A stretch of 64,000 nt of DNA from Gordonibacter sp. An230 (GCF_002159915.1 NZ_NFJP01000015.1:1-64000); one strand, 5' to 3'; positions 1 through 8,227 are shown, counted from the first letter of the stretch. Made by a program: numbers and translations. Notes: generated by a model not told the origin, from the sequence alone.

Positions 1-1
1 C

Positions 2-472
2 GCGAGGGCGGCCAGCCCCCGCCGCCGCGCCGCCCTCGCGGCCGCCGCCGTCCTCGCGCTCCCCCTCTGCCCGCCCGGCTGGCTCCTCCCGCTCGCCGTC
101 CAGCGCGCCATGGGCCCCTCGGCCGAGGCGGCCATCGAGTACGCGAACTGGACCAACGGCGGGGATCTGAGCTACGTCCTGGAGTCCGAGAGGACCGAGC
201 CCGACGGCTCGGTGGTCTACCGCCTCGCCTCGACGACCGAGCCGACCGTGCACTACGAGGCGCGCTACGGCTTCCGGTGGCTCCCCTGGGAGGACATCCC
301 CCAGGGCGGCATGATGCTGCCCTTCGTCCCCCCGCTGGAGAACCCCGGCCCCTACTACGAGCTGGTGAACGAGAGCGAGTTCCTCAAGGAGTACAACGAA
401 TGGCGCAGCGAGAACGTGTTCTCCCGCAAGTGGGAGGCCGCCGAGGGGGCCTCTTCCGAGGAGAGGGGGTGA
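2..472 (+). CDS. Small membrane-anchored protein, tandem copy 1 (5' partial)
   Basis: I do not recognise the family. The reading frame is open from the left edge of the window, so the start codon lies outside it. The visible 156 residues open with an arginine-rich stretch and one hydrophobic segment (about residues 10-36), like the N-terminal anchors of the two following copies. The soluble part that follows shares the blocks GPSAEAAI, YGFRWLPWEDIPQGGM and ENPGPYYEL with its neighbours. The ATG at 110 would remove the anchor and is not the likely start. The stop overlaps the next unit's conserved GTG (GTGA), so the copies are probably co-translated. Function unknown. Confidence 0.6.
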   Translation, partial: ARAASPRRRAALAAAAVLALPLCPPGWLLPLAVQRAMGPSAEAAIEYANWTNGGDLSYVLESERTEPDGSVVYRLASTTEPTVHYEARYGFRWLPWEDIPQGGMMLPFVPPLENPGPYYELVNESEFLKEYNEWRSENVFSRKWEAAEGASSEERG

Positions 473-477
473 GCGCC

Positions 478-993
478 GTGCCCGATGCCCGCCCCGGCGC
501 CCCTGCCCGCGCCCGCATGCGCCGCCGCGCGCTCGCGATCTCCCTGGTCTGCGCGCTGGCCGCCCCGCTCGCCCTTCCAGCCCCGGCCGTCCTGTACTTC
601 GCCCCGCTCGCGCTCCAGCGCGCCATGGGCCCCTCGGCCGAGGCGGCCATCGCGCAGGCGGACAGGGGGGCCCATGGCGATTTCACTTACTCCCTCGAGC
701 GCGAGTACTCGGACGCCGAGGGCCGCACGGTCTACCGCCTCGTCTCGGACTCCGACCCCGCCCTGCACCTGGAGCTGCGCTACGGCTTCCGGTGGCTCCC
801 CTGGGAGGACATCCCCCAGGGCGGCATGAAGCTGCCCTTCGTCCCCCCCCCGCTGGAGAACCCCGGCCCCTACTACGAGATGGTGAAAGGCGAGGAGTGG
901 CGCGGCGAGCTCGCGGAGTGGAGCCAGGTGCACGAGCTCCCCCACCAGCCCGGCGCCCGAGGAGGGGCCTCCGATTCCGAGGGGCGGGGGTGA
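478..993 (+). CDS. Small membrane-anchored protein, tandem copy 2
   Basis: This 171-residue paralogue of the preceding gene has unknown function. I chose GTG 478 because a purine-rich Shine-Dalgarno stretch (458-469) lies at good distance. The GTG at 469, which overlaps the upstream stop, and the ATG at 517 (MRRRALAIS) are alternatives. An Arg-rich N-terminus precedes a hydrophobic segment (about residues 18-42). The soluble region carries GPSAEAAI, YGFRWLPWEDIPQGGM and ENPGPYYEM. Long stretches match copy 1 almost base for base, and a C run at 843-851 gives one extra proline relative to copy 1. This points to recent duplication or gene conversion. Confidence 0.6.
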   Translation: MPDARPGAPARARMRRRALAISLVCALAAPLALPAPAVLYFAPLALQRAMGPSAEAAIAQADRGAHGDFTYSLEREYSDAEGRTVYRLVSDSDPALHLELRYGFRWLPWEDIPQGGMKLPFVPPPLENPGPYYEMVKGEEWRGELAEWSQVHELPHQPGARGGASDSEGRG

Positions 994-998
994 GCGCC

Positions 999-1460
999 GT
1001 GCCCGATGCCCGCCCCGGCGCCCCTGCCCGCGCCCGCATGCGCCGCCGCAAGATCGCCGCCGCGCTCTGCGCCGCAGTGGCCCTCGGCGCCCCCGCGGCC
1101 TACCTCGCCCCGCTCGCCGCCCAGTACGCCGAGGGCCCCTCGGCGGAGGCGGCCATCGCGGATGCGAACGAGAAAGCCGGGGACCGCTACGCCTACTCCC
1201 TCGAATCCGAGAGGACCGAGCCCGACGGCTCGACCGTCTACCGCCTCGTGTCGGACTCCGATCCCGCCATCCACCAGGAGCTGCGCTACGGTTTCCGGTG
1301 GCTCCCGAACGTCGGCCTCACCCCGGTCGTGCCCACCCCGTACGTCGACCCGCCCGGCCCCTACTACGAGCTCGCCAACGAGGACGAGTACTTCAAGGAG
1401 TTCGACGCGTGGGACGAGGAGCGGGAGTGTTGCGAGGACGGCCCTGGGGAGAGGGGGTGA
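999..1460 (+). CDS. Small membrane-anchored protein, tandem copy 3
   Basis: This third paralogue (153 residues from GTG 999; ATG 1038 is the alternative start) repeats the plan of Arg-rich start, one hydrophobic anchor and short soluble domain. It keeps EGPSAEAAIADAN, SDSDPAIHQELRYGFRWLP and PGPYYEL. The middle is diverged: the WEDIPQGGM block is replaced by NVGLTPVVPTPYVD, and the C-terminus gains a CC pair (ERECCEDG). The unit boundary GTGAGCGCCGTGCCCGATG at its start is shared with copy 2. The function is unknown; an extracytoplasmic location is inferred from the single anchor. Confidence 0.6.
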   Translation: MPDARPGAPARARMRRRKIAAALCAAVALGAPAAYLAPLAAQYAEGPSAEAAIADANEKAGDRYAYSLESERTEPDGSTVYRLVSDSDPAIHQELRYGFRWLPNVGLTPVVPTPYVDPPGPYYELANEDEYFKEFDAWDEERECCEDGPGERG

Positions 1461-1511
1461 GCGCCGTGCCCGATGCTCGCCCCGGCGCCCCGGCCCGCGC
1501 TCGCGTGCGGG
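1451..1511 (+). pseudogene. Remnant of a fourth tandem copy
   Basis: Immediately after copy 3 the unit-start sequence recurs: a GAGGGGG Shine-Dalgarno, GTGAGCGCCGTGCCCGATG, and codons for a PDARPGAPARAR-like leader. Similarity then stops at about 1511 and no paralogous body follows. I read this as the 5' stub of a lost fourth unit or the scar of a recombination within the array. Confidence 0.5.
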
Positions 1512-1717
1512 TTGGTGGAAAGGAGGTCGTTCATGAGAGGTCGCCACAGGGTTTCCTCATGTTTCCGAACCGGTTCGTCCGATCTGCCATGCGGGAGGCA
1601 GCATGGTGCATTGTGCGCGCCATCGTTAGCTGATGCGGGATGCTCAAGAGAATCGCAGGTGATCGCGTTCGTTTCGCGTGTCCGATGGCTCGGCGACACC
1701 CGGACGCCCGGGCCCTT

Positions 1718-3382
1718 CTATGCGCGCTCGCGTTCGCGCACGGAGTCCACGAGGTCGATCAGCTCTTGTTTGCTGTGCACGCCCAGCTTGGCGTACACGC
1801 GCTTCGTGTGCATTTTAATGGTATTGCGCGAGATCGTGAAATGCTCCTCCATGAAAGCGAGGTCACGTCCTTGCGCAAGCTGCTCGAGCACCTCCGTCTC
1901 GCGCGGCGTGAGCTCGCAGTCTTCGGCGACAAGTGCGCAGGGGTGTTTCCAGTAGAGGAGGTCGGCGGGCGCGAGGTCGGCGGGCGCTGCGCTTCCGGGC
2001 GCGAGGTCGCGGTCGGGTGCGGGATCGGCGGGGGCGGGCGTGTGCGCAGGTTCCGAAGTGCCGCCCAAAGCGACTTTCCGATCGGCTCTTTTGTTGTGGC
2101 CTGCGCTTCTGCGAACGGCATTTCGCGTCGACAAGACGCTTCGCAGCGTTTCGTCGCCCGAGAGATACAGCAATCCCACCACGTACGCGAACACGAGGGC
2201 GAGCGATGCCGCCTCCTCGGCTTGGGGTATCGCGTCGCCGACGGCCGTTGCCGCCGTTGCGACGACCGAGCCCAGCAAATGCCCTGAAACGGCCGCCAGG
2301 CGCGTCGCCGCTGCGGCGCGCAGCCGGTTGCCGCACGAGCCGACGATGGTCGCCGAGGTCGTCCACACGACGATTTCGAACAGAGTTGTGCCTACTCCGG
2401 CGAGCAGCTGCTCCGCATCGGGCGCGATGGGGGAGAGGACGGGGTCGAGCAAGAAGCCTGCCGCGGCGCACACGACGGCTGCGCGGAACAGCTCGTGGAT
2501 CTCGAGCGCGGCGAACCGTCCCGTTGCGAAGAGGCCGGCGACCAGCACGACGAGGGCCGGCGCCACCCCCATGTCCGCCCCGGGGAAGCCTTCCGTGCGC
2601 ATGAACCCCAGCAGCATGACCGTTCCTGCGATGCCGATCAGCGTGCTTTTGGTGAGGAGACCTTCGGAAGGGGGTTTCCGAGATCTGCTGGTTGCCGAGA
2701 CGCTCTCGTCGCGCTCTCGCGTCGTCGGCCCGTTCTCGGCCGCGATGGCGGTGCGGTTTTCAGGGGAGGCGGGGCGGGTCGGCGCTTCGCGAAAGGGGCA
2801 TCGCGCGGCAGCGAGCCCCGTCGTTGCGCGCGAGCACGCCCATCCTGCCCCGCCGAGCAGGGCTGCGCCCATCGCCAGGAGCGCTTCCGGGCCCCATCCA
2901 ACTGCGGCGACCAAGGTTTGCGCCGTCGGCTCGACGGCGAACGCGCATGCGAGCGAGATCGTGGAGACGGTCGTTGCCGTGCGGCGCGCCAAGGTCGAAA
3001 ACGATGCGAGAAGGGGTATGCTCAGAAGGGGTCCGATGCATTTCGTAAGCGCGAGGGGAGCGAGGACGGTGGCATCGGCGTTCTGCCCGCGAAGCGCGAG
3101 CACGCCCGCCGTCCCGAGGGCGAAGAGCCCGCATCCCAAGGCGATCCACCGCTCGAACCGCATTGCGCCACGGCGGTTGCCTCGAAGCTCGCGCCGCTCC
3201 TCGACCCTCAGTGCGACGAACAGGGCAGCATAGGCTGCGAGCGAGAACACGCGGACGGGAAGGTAGCCGCCCGGGGGGTGCGCGAGGCCGATGAGCGCGC
3301 TATCGCTTGTCCAAATGCCCGCGAACAGAAGGAAGAGCCCGATGCCGGGAATGGCGCCGGGCTTCGAGAAGACGGACGCCAT
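1718..3382 (-). CDS. LuxR-family regulator with multi-pass membrane domain (LuxR1)
   Basis: This 554-residue protein has about twelve hydrophobic segments in two groups, separated by a polar Arg/Ser/Glu-rich loop at roughly residues 190-240. A C-terminal LuxR helix-turn-helix occupies about 490-554 (LTPRETEVLEQLAQG, then SRNTIKMHTKRVYAKLGVHS). I infer that the membrane part senses a substrate or redox signal and the helix-turn-helix activates the divergent flavoprotein gene. ATG 3382 was chosen because an AGGAGG-type site sits just upstream, interrupted by an 11-G run. An in-frame ATG at 3490 would place that G run inside the coding sequence but overlaps the putative operator. The family plan is common in Eggerthellaceae; the ligand is unknown. 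Confidence 0.85.
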   Translation of the reverse strand: MASVFSKPGAIPGIGLFLLFAGIWTSDSALIGLAHPPGGYLPVRVFSLAAYAALFVALRVEERRELRGNRRGAMRFERWIALGCGLFALGTAGVLALRGQNADATVLAPLALTKCIGPLLSIPLLASFSTLARRTATTVSTISLACAFAVEPTAQTLVAAVGWGPEALLAMGAALLGGAGWACSRATTGLAAARCPFREAPTRPASPENRTAIAAENGPTTRERDESVSATSRSRKPPSEGLLTKSTLIGIAGTVMLLGFMRTEGFPGADMGVAPALVVLVAGLFATGRFAALEIHELFRAAVVCAAAGFLLDPVLSPIAPDAEQLLAGVGTTLFEIVVWTTSATIVGSCGNRLRAAAATRLAAVSGHLLGSVVATAATAVGDAIPQAEEAASLALVFAYVVGLLYLSGDETLRSVLSTRNAVRRSAGHNKRADRKVALGGTSEPAHTPAPADPAPDRDLAPGSAAPADLAPADLLYWKHPCALVAEDCELTPRETEVLEQLAQGRDLAFMEEHFTISRNTIKMHTKRVYAKLGVHSKQELIDLVDSVRERERA

Positions 3383-3386
3383 CCTG

Positions 3387-3397
3387 CCCCCCCCCCC
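3387..3397 (-). repeat. Poly-G tract (11 G) in the leader of LuxR1
   Basis: On the coding strand eleven consecutive G separate GAGGA from CAGG-ATG. The homopolymer therefore sits inside the ribosome-binding region, four bases from the start codon. Length changes by strand slippage would alter the spacing between AGGAGG and ATG. That this is phase-variable is an inference. Confidence 0.6.
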
Positions 3398-3485
3398 TCC
3401 TCTTTCGGAGTCTTTTTCTTCACGCGTGCTCCTCGCTTTTCCAACAGGTGCGCTCTTCGACTTTAGTATAAGCCATTTTATCAAT

Positions 3486-3504
3486 AACACCCACTATGGG
3501 TGTT
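3486..3504. promoter_or_regulatory. Operator-like palindrome between LuxR1 and flavoprotein
   Basis: A perfect inverted repeat, AACACCCA-CTA-TGGGTGTT, lies near the middle of the divergent gap. On the minus strand a TATACT -10 (3465-3470) stands 17 bp from position 3488, so the LuxR1 -35 region falls in the left arm. On the plus strand TATGGT (3525-3530) places the flavoprotein -35 region at 3502-3507, overlapping the right arm. A dimeric regulator bound here could control both promoters. LuxR1 as the binder is inferred. Confidence 0.6.
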
Positions 3505-3616
3505 TGCTTCGAAAGGCGTTTGGGTATGGTGGACACTGCTTCGGCACGGTCTTTCGGTCGGCGTTTTCGGAAAAGGCGCCAGGCGACGTGCCGCGATAGA
3601 GAGGGAGGAATGCATT

Positions 3617-5131
3617 ATGAGCGAATATCGGGAAAACGGGGCAAGCGGGCAAAAGCGCTCCTATCGTTTGACGCGTCGCAGCTTCGTTGCAGGCGTGGGT
3701 GCGATGGGCGCCCTCGGCGTGCTGGGCAGCTTCGGCTTGACGGGCTGCGCGCCGTCGGGCGACAAGGCGGCCGACGGTGCGGACGAGGGCGCAGGAGAGT
3801 CGTACGACGCGGTGATCGTCGGCACGGGCGGCGCGGGCCTCTCGGCGGCCATCGCCGCGTACGACAAGGGCCTCACGAACATCGTGATCCTTGAGAAGAT
3901 GGCCGTGAACGGCGGCAACACGAACTTCTCGTCGAGCGGCATGAACGCCTCCGAGACGAAGTTCCAGAAGGAGCAGGGCATCGAGGACAGCAACGACCTG
4001 TTTGCCCAGGAAACGCTCGACGGCGGCCACAACACGGGCGATCCCGAGCTCGTCCAGTTCATGTGCGACAATTCGGCCGGCGCCATCGATTGGCTCGACG
4101 GCTTGGGCGTGAAGCTGGACAACATCACGCTGACCGGCGGCATGTCGGTCAAGCGCTGCCATCGTCCGACGGACGGCTCGGCGGTGGGGTTGACCCTCAT
4201 CCCCGGGCTTTTGGCCGCGGTGGAAGAGCGCGGAATCCCCACCAAGATGAGTTGCGAGGCCAAGGAGCTGGTGAAGGACGGCGACGCAGTGACGGGCGTC
4301 AAAGTTGATCTCGACGGCAAGGAGACGGTGATCGGCGCGAAGGCAGTCATTCTTGCCACGGGCGGCCTCGGCGCGAATGCCGAGATGGTGACGAAGTATC
4401 GCCCCGACCTCGAAGGCTATGTCACCACGAACCAGCCCGGTGCGACCGGCGACGGCTACACGATGGCCGAGCAGGCTGGCGCCGAGCTCGTGCAGATGGA
4501 GCAGATCCAGATCCATCCGACCGTCGAGCAGGAGACGTCCACGCTCATCGCCGAAGGCGTGCGCGGCGGCGGCGCGATCCTCGTGAACAGCGAGGGCAAC
4601 CGCTTCTTCGACGAGATGTCCACGCGCGACAAGGTGTCGGCGGCGGAACTTGAGCAGCCGGGTGGTTTCGCCTGGTGCGTGTTCGACCAGCAGGTGTACG
4701 ACGCGAACACCGCCATCGCGAAGTACGAGAAGTCCGGCCTTGTGCAGAAGGGCGGCAACGTGGCCGAGCTGGCCGAGGCTATCGAGGTGGATCCGGCTGC
4801 GCTCCAAGCCACCATCGACGCGTACAACGCCATCACCACCGACGGTGCAGCCGACGAGTTCGGTCGCACCGAGGGCTGCATCGCCTTCGCCGACGGCAAC
4901 ATGTACGCCATCAAGGTGGCTCCGGGCATCCATCACGAGATGGGCGGCGTGAAGATCAACGAGAAGAACGAGGCGCTCGACGCGTCCGGCAACCCGATCC
5001 CCGGCCTGTACGCGGCCGGCGAGGTGACGGGCGGCATCCACGGTGATAACCGCATCGGCGGCAACGCGGTGTGCGACATCATCGTGTTCGGCAGGAACGT
5101 TGGCGAAGTGGTGGCCGACGCTCTGGCGTAG
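3617..5131 (+). CDS. TAT-exported fumarate-reductase-like flavoprotein
   Basis: This 504-residue FAD enzyme resembles the flavin domain of flavocytochrome c fumarate reductases but has no haem domain. The N-terminus has a twin-arginine signal (TRRSFVAG) and a lipobox (LTGC), so it is probably anchored outside the membrane. A Rossmann glycine motif (GTGGAGLSAA) binds FAD. The catalytic signature is intact: QIHPT, LIAEGVRGGGA, STRDK (candidate proton-donor Arg), GIHHEMGG and HGDNRIGGNA. It therefore probably reduces fumarate or a similar unsaturated acid. The start follows GAGGGAGGA at 3601. The gene is divergent from LuxR1, and the next gene is not co-directional, so electrons must come from partners encoded elsewhere. 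Confidence 0.85.
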   Translation: MSEYRENGASGQKRSYRLTRRSFVAGVGAMGALGVLGSFGLTGCAPSGDKAADGADEGAGESYDAVIVGTGGAGLSAAIAAYDKGLTNIVILEKMAVNGGNTNFSSSGMNASETKFQKEQGIEDSNDLFAQETLDGGHNTGDPELVQFMCDNSAGAIDWLDGLGVKLDNITLTGGMSVKRCHRPTDGSAVGLTLIPGLLAAVEERGIPTKMSCEAKELVKDGDAVTGVKVDLDGKETVIGAKAVILATGGLGANAEMVTKYRPDLEGYVTTNQPGATGDGYTMAEQAGAELVQMEQIQIHPTVEQETSTLIAEGVRGGGAILVNSEGNRFFDEMSTRDKVSAAELEQPGGFAWCVFDQQVYDANTAIAKYEKSGLVQKGGNVAELAEAIEVDPAALQATIDAYNAITTDGAADEFGRTEGCIAFADGNMYAIKVAPGIHHEMGGVKINEKNEALDASGNPIPGLYAAGEVTGGIHGDNRIGGNAVCDIIVFGRNVGEVVADALA

Positions 5132-5152
5132 ACGTTCGAGTTGTTTTCTCCT

Positions 5153-5187
5153 GCGGGCCGCGGCTTACGCTGCGGCCCGCGTGCTTT
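5153..5187 (+). terminator. Rho-independent terminator after flavoprotein
   Basis: A GC-rich hairpin (GCGGGCCGC, 10-nt loop, GCGGCCCGC) is followed by GTGCTTTTGC, 21 bp beyond the flavoprotein stop. The rest of the gap to 5468 shows no convincing gene. Confidence 0.6.
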
Positions 5188-5468
5188 TGCGTGAGGGCCG
5201 CGAGGGCGTCTTGGGGCCCGCCGCTTGTCCGTTCGGCATGTTCGCGACAAAGCGCGGCGTTGAATCGCGCCCGCAGCTGCGGGCGCGAGGGCGAACGCGC
5301 ACCGGACGGCCGAGGAGCCCCGCCTGTGCAACCGAGTCCGCCGAGGTGCGCGACGCTTCGGGCGCCTCCTCGAACGCGCGGCATCCGCCATGCGCAAGCC
5401 GCGGGGGCATGCAGCCATCCTGCGGATGGGGAAGGGGCTGTTCTTTCAGCTCCTGCGAGCAGGTGCCT

Positions 5469-5864
5469 CTACGCGTAGATCTCTTTCTCCACCACGAGGT
5501 CGTTTTTGATCGTGCCGACGAGTTTTTGCAGCGCGTCGATGCAGTTCGGCCTGATGTCGGCGCCGATGAGCACGTACATGATGGATTCGCCCACCTCGAG
5601 TGCGCCTTCGTTGAGCCACACGCGAACGTAGTGCACGCCAGGCCAGGTGAGCGCTTCGGCGACGGCCGCGTCGACGCCGGCGGCGTCGTAGGAGAACTCT
5701 ACGCGGACGACGTCGCCCAGCCCTTCGACGCCTTCGCGCACCTGCTTTTTCGGGGTTACGCGCACCACGCCGTTGTGCGTGAGGAACATGCCGCACTGCG
5801 CGGCCTTCGGATCCTGCTTCGCCTCGGCGAGCCACTGATCGATGGACGGTTCCTGCTTGGCCAT
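5469..5864 (-). CDS. moaE: MoaE-like molybdopterin synthase large subunit
   Basis: This 131-residue protein fits the MoaE fold: an N-terminal strand (GMFLTHNGVVR), a central helix, then WPGVHYVRVWLNEGALEVG and a C-terminal helix ending in KNDLVVEKEIY. MoaE with MoaD inserts the dithiolene sulfurs into precursor Z to make molybdopterin. The start ATG 5864 has a GAGGGCC site upstream; earlier in-frame codons have none. The gene stands alone between two reductase cassettes, but the window encodes two molybdopterin enzymes that need the cofactor. Similarity to classical MoaE is moderate, and the usual lysine-rich active site is not obvious to me. Confidence 0.65.
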   Translation of the reverse strand: MAKQEPSIDQWLAEAKQDPKAAQCGMFLTHNGVVRVTPKKQVREGVEGLGDVVRVEFSYDAAGVDAAVAEALTWPGVHYVRVWLNEGALEVGESIMYVLIGADIRPNCIDALQKLVGTIKNDLVVEKEIYA

Positions 5865-6071
5865 GGGCCCTCCTCGATGTCGCGCCCGTCTGCGCGTGCG
5901 CGACGGGGTTCCGTATTCGATGGCGACCATTGTAGCGGTTTTAGCTTTGGAAAAGCGAAGGAAGGCACCAAGCGCGCGGATTTGAAAAAGCCCGTCGTAC
6001 CACGAACTCGCGGAGTGGCGGGCTACGTCGTGGAAGCCGCCTTCGTAGATCGTCCGGCTGGATCTCGGGGG

Positions 6072-6227
6072 CTAGATGCCGTTCGCGGCGTTCTTGGCGG
6101 CAACGTATCCGTAGAATAGCGCCATCGAACGACTCGCGCCCTTCAACGCGACTGGACACTGCACAGGGAAGCGGCCTCCCTGCGCGTTTCCGGCTGCATA
6201 CAGGCCGGGAATGATTTCGCGCTTCAT
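6072..6227 (-). pseudogene. C-terminal remnant of an FAD-dependent reductase
   Basis: Translation gives about 50 residues (IIPGLYAAGNAQGG, then QCPVALKGASRSMALFYG) matching the last segment of exported FAD_binding_2 reductases, where the GLYAAGN motif contacts the flavin. No catalytic or N-terminal part exists upstream; the frame runs into unrelated sequence by about 6240. It is the stub of a deleted flavoprotein gene and may have belonged to the adjacent LuxR2 cassette. Nothing further is recognisable in 6228-6595. Confidence 0.65.
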
Positions 6228-6595
6228 GTTGCGCGCATGACTTTCTCCGTTGGATCCGAGGCTATCATGGGTGCGTAGCAGCAAAAATGGCCTCATTTTG
6301 GCACAGTGGAAGGAGACGTGACGATGAGGGGGCAGGCGATCTGCGCGTTTGCCGAGAATCGCCATCCTTTCAAGGGGCGTAGGGGGCATTGCCGTCGCGC
6401 TGCTGGCCCTTGCGTTTTCGCAGCGTTTTGTTCACTCGTTGTTTGGCGGAGGGACGTTGTGCAACTTGTTCTGTCAGGACGGAGGGCGCGCCGTGGGTGC
6501 TCCGCGCTCTTTTTGAGGATGCTCGGGTCTGTATTTGAGACATGTGGAAGACGCGTTGGATTCGCATGGGGTCGAAGTTCGCTTGTCTTCGAAAA

Positions 6596-8002
6596 TCAAT
6601 CGCGCTCGTTCACCAGGTCGATAAGCTCTTGCTTGGAATGCACGCCGAGCTTCCGGTAGATATGCTTTGCGTGCCCCTGCACTGTGCCAATGGAGATGAA
6701 CAGCGTTTCGCCTATCTTTTTCAGACTGTGTCCCTGCGCGATCATGCTCATGACCTCCTTCTCGCGCGGGGTGAGGTTCGCTTCTGCAGCGATTTGGGCG
6801 CATGCGTCTATCTTGGAAAGGAGGGGGCTCTTGGTGGAATCGTTCGGCGTTTCTGCGGCGCTTGGAAGCACGAACGCATGCGTATTCAAAAGTACGACCG
6901 TGAGTACAACCAGCATAAACGTCATAACAGCTACGAATGCTGCCGTGTAGTCGATTAGGCGGAGATCGAGCCATTCGAAAAGCGAGGGAAGCAGAAGTTT
7001 GGCCACCCCTACGGGAATCGTCTTGAGCAAAAGAAATCCTCCGCAGAATGCGAACACTGGCGACAGGCGTGTTTGGCGAACGCTGAACGCAAGAAGGATC
7101 CAGAAGAAGGTTTCGAAACAGCTCAGCTCGGCTGCGATGATGCCGGTTCCCAGGTGGTACGAATCGGGTCCGATACACAGTACGAGAAATGCGGCCGCGA
7201 GGTAAAACGTTGCGAGCATCACCCACTCTTTCTCGAGCAGCTTGTCGGCTGCAGACGATTTCGCCAGCAAGACGGCCACGAAAAGCAATGTTGCGGACGA
7301 AAGAACCGTGGTGATAAGCCGTTCGGAAACAGGGATGAACCCATCTGTCTGGTACAAGGCTCCTACGATGAGATGGCCCACAATAATAAACAGGCCGAAT
7401 ATGCCGATGGCCGACAAAGGCAGCTGCTTGCGCAGCGAAAAGAGGGCGTCTCGACGGAACTCTATCGGAGGGTCCAACGGCAGCGAAAGCCATGCTGCCA
7501 CTGAGATGAGGGGCGAGGCGACAGCAAGCACCAAAGAGGTGGGCTCTGGCAGCAAAATGGCTAGCGAGAGCAGCGAACTTATGGGGAGCGATATCGCAAT
7601 GCAGATGAGGGGCCTATTGCCATGCTGGCTGGTGATGAGAACCGCCCAGATGCAAGTGAGCGCAACGGACCCAAGACCAAGCAGCGTCGAGGCGATGACG
7701 GTTGCGGGCAAGGAGGGGACAAGAAGCAGCAGAAGGTAGCCTGCTGCGCTTGCGCACGAAGCGAGGCCTGCGAGAGGACGATTGGAGGCGATGAAGCGTT
7801 CGATGGGCTTATGCGCCGCGATCGCTGCGATGGCGAACGTGGCGCATAAGCCCATAACCAAAGCGTAGGACAGAAGCATGTCTTGATCGGCGTTCGGCCT
7901 CGCCATGAAGAAGAGGGAGAATTCAAAGCGGCGAAAGAACGGCCAGTAGCAAGCCAATCCGAGCGTCGTCAAAACGACGAATCCAGCGCTACGTTGCCTC
8001 AT
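6596..8002 (-). CDS. LuxR-family regulator with multi-pass membrane domain (LuxR2)
   Basis: This 468-residue protein has about twelve hydrophobic segments and a C-terminal LuxR helix-turn-helix (LTPREKEVMSMIAQG, ISIGTVQGHAKHIYRKLG, HSKQELIDLV). It is divergent from the cytochrome/flavoprotein pair at 8228-10455 and is inferred to control it. The ATG at 8002 is preceded by GAGGAAAAGG, a 10-G run and TA. An upstream ATG (8030 on this strand) opens a nine-codon leader whose TAA overlaps the LuxR2 start (TAATG), so translation may be coupled. A TATAAT hexamer lies at 8035-8040. The ligand is unknown. Confidence 0.85.
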   Translation of the reverse strand: MRQRSAGFVVLTTLGLACYWPFFRRFEFSLFFMARPNADQDMLLSYALVMGLCATFAIAAIAAHKPIERFIASNRPLAGLASCASAAGYLLLLLVPSLPATVIASTLLGLGSVALTCIWAVLITSQHGNRPLICIAISLPISSLLSLAILLPEPTSLVLAVASPLISVAAWLSLPLDPPIEFRRDALFSLRKQLPLSAIGIFGLFIIVGHLIVGALYQTDGFIPVSERLITTVLSSATLLFVAVLLAKSSAADKLLEKEWVMLATFYLAAAFLVLCIGPDSYHLGTGIIAAELSCFETFFWILLAFSVRQTRLSPVFAFCGGFLLLKTIPVGVAKLLLPSLFEWLDLRLIDYTAAFVAVMTFMLVVLTVVLLNTHAFVLPSAAETPNDSTKSPLLSKIDACAQIAAEANLTPREKEVMSMIAQGHSLKKIGETLFISIGTVQGHAKHIYRKLGVHSKQELIDLVNERD

Positions 8003-8004
8003 TA

Positions 8005-8014
8005 CCCCCCCCCC
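8005..8014 (-). repeat. Poly-G tract (10 G) in the leader of LuxR2
   Basis: Ten G lie directly upstream of TAATG. They form the end of a short leader frame starting ATG-GCG-AGG-AAA-AGG-CAG. With ten G the leader stops on the TAA overlapping the LuxR2 ATG. Eleven G would fuse the leader in frame to LuxR2, and nine would shift it elsewhere. Slippage is inferred, not shown. Confidence 0.6.
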
Positions 8015-8099
8015 TGCCTTTTCCTCGCCATTCGATTATACCTCTACGTGCAGGCTCGGGATTGAGCGGGGGCGTCGCATCGTCGTGTCCAAGCTCAAA

Positions 8100-8119
8100 A
8101 CACCCTGTTTTGTGGGTGT
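8100..8119. promoter_or_regulatory. Operator-like inverted repeat between LuxR2 and cytochrome gene
   Basis: ACACCC and GGGTGT are separated by 8 nt in the divergent gap, centred 107 bp from the LuxR2 start and 118 bp from the cytochrome start. The half-site ACACCC matches the palindrome at 3486-3504, but the spacing differs. A LuxR2 binding site is inferred. Confidence 0.45.
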
Positions 8120-8227
8120 CCATCTTGCAAAACGTCGAGTTTCATGAGGCGCGCTCGCGGGATGGACCTTTCATCATCAAAGCGCGGTTTATACGAAGAA
8201 GCCGGAGATGGGAACAGGAGGTTTTGC

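Noticed and set aside
1298-1633. Possible intact fourth tandem gene
   Set aside because: Only the unit start is conserved; the sequence after 1511 is unrelated and the frame ends quickly, so I list a stub instead.
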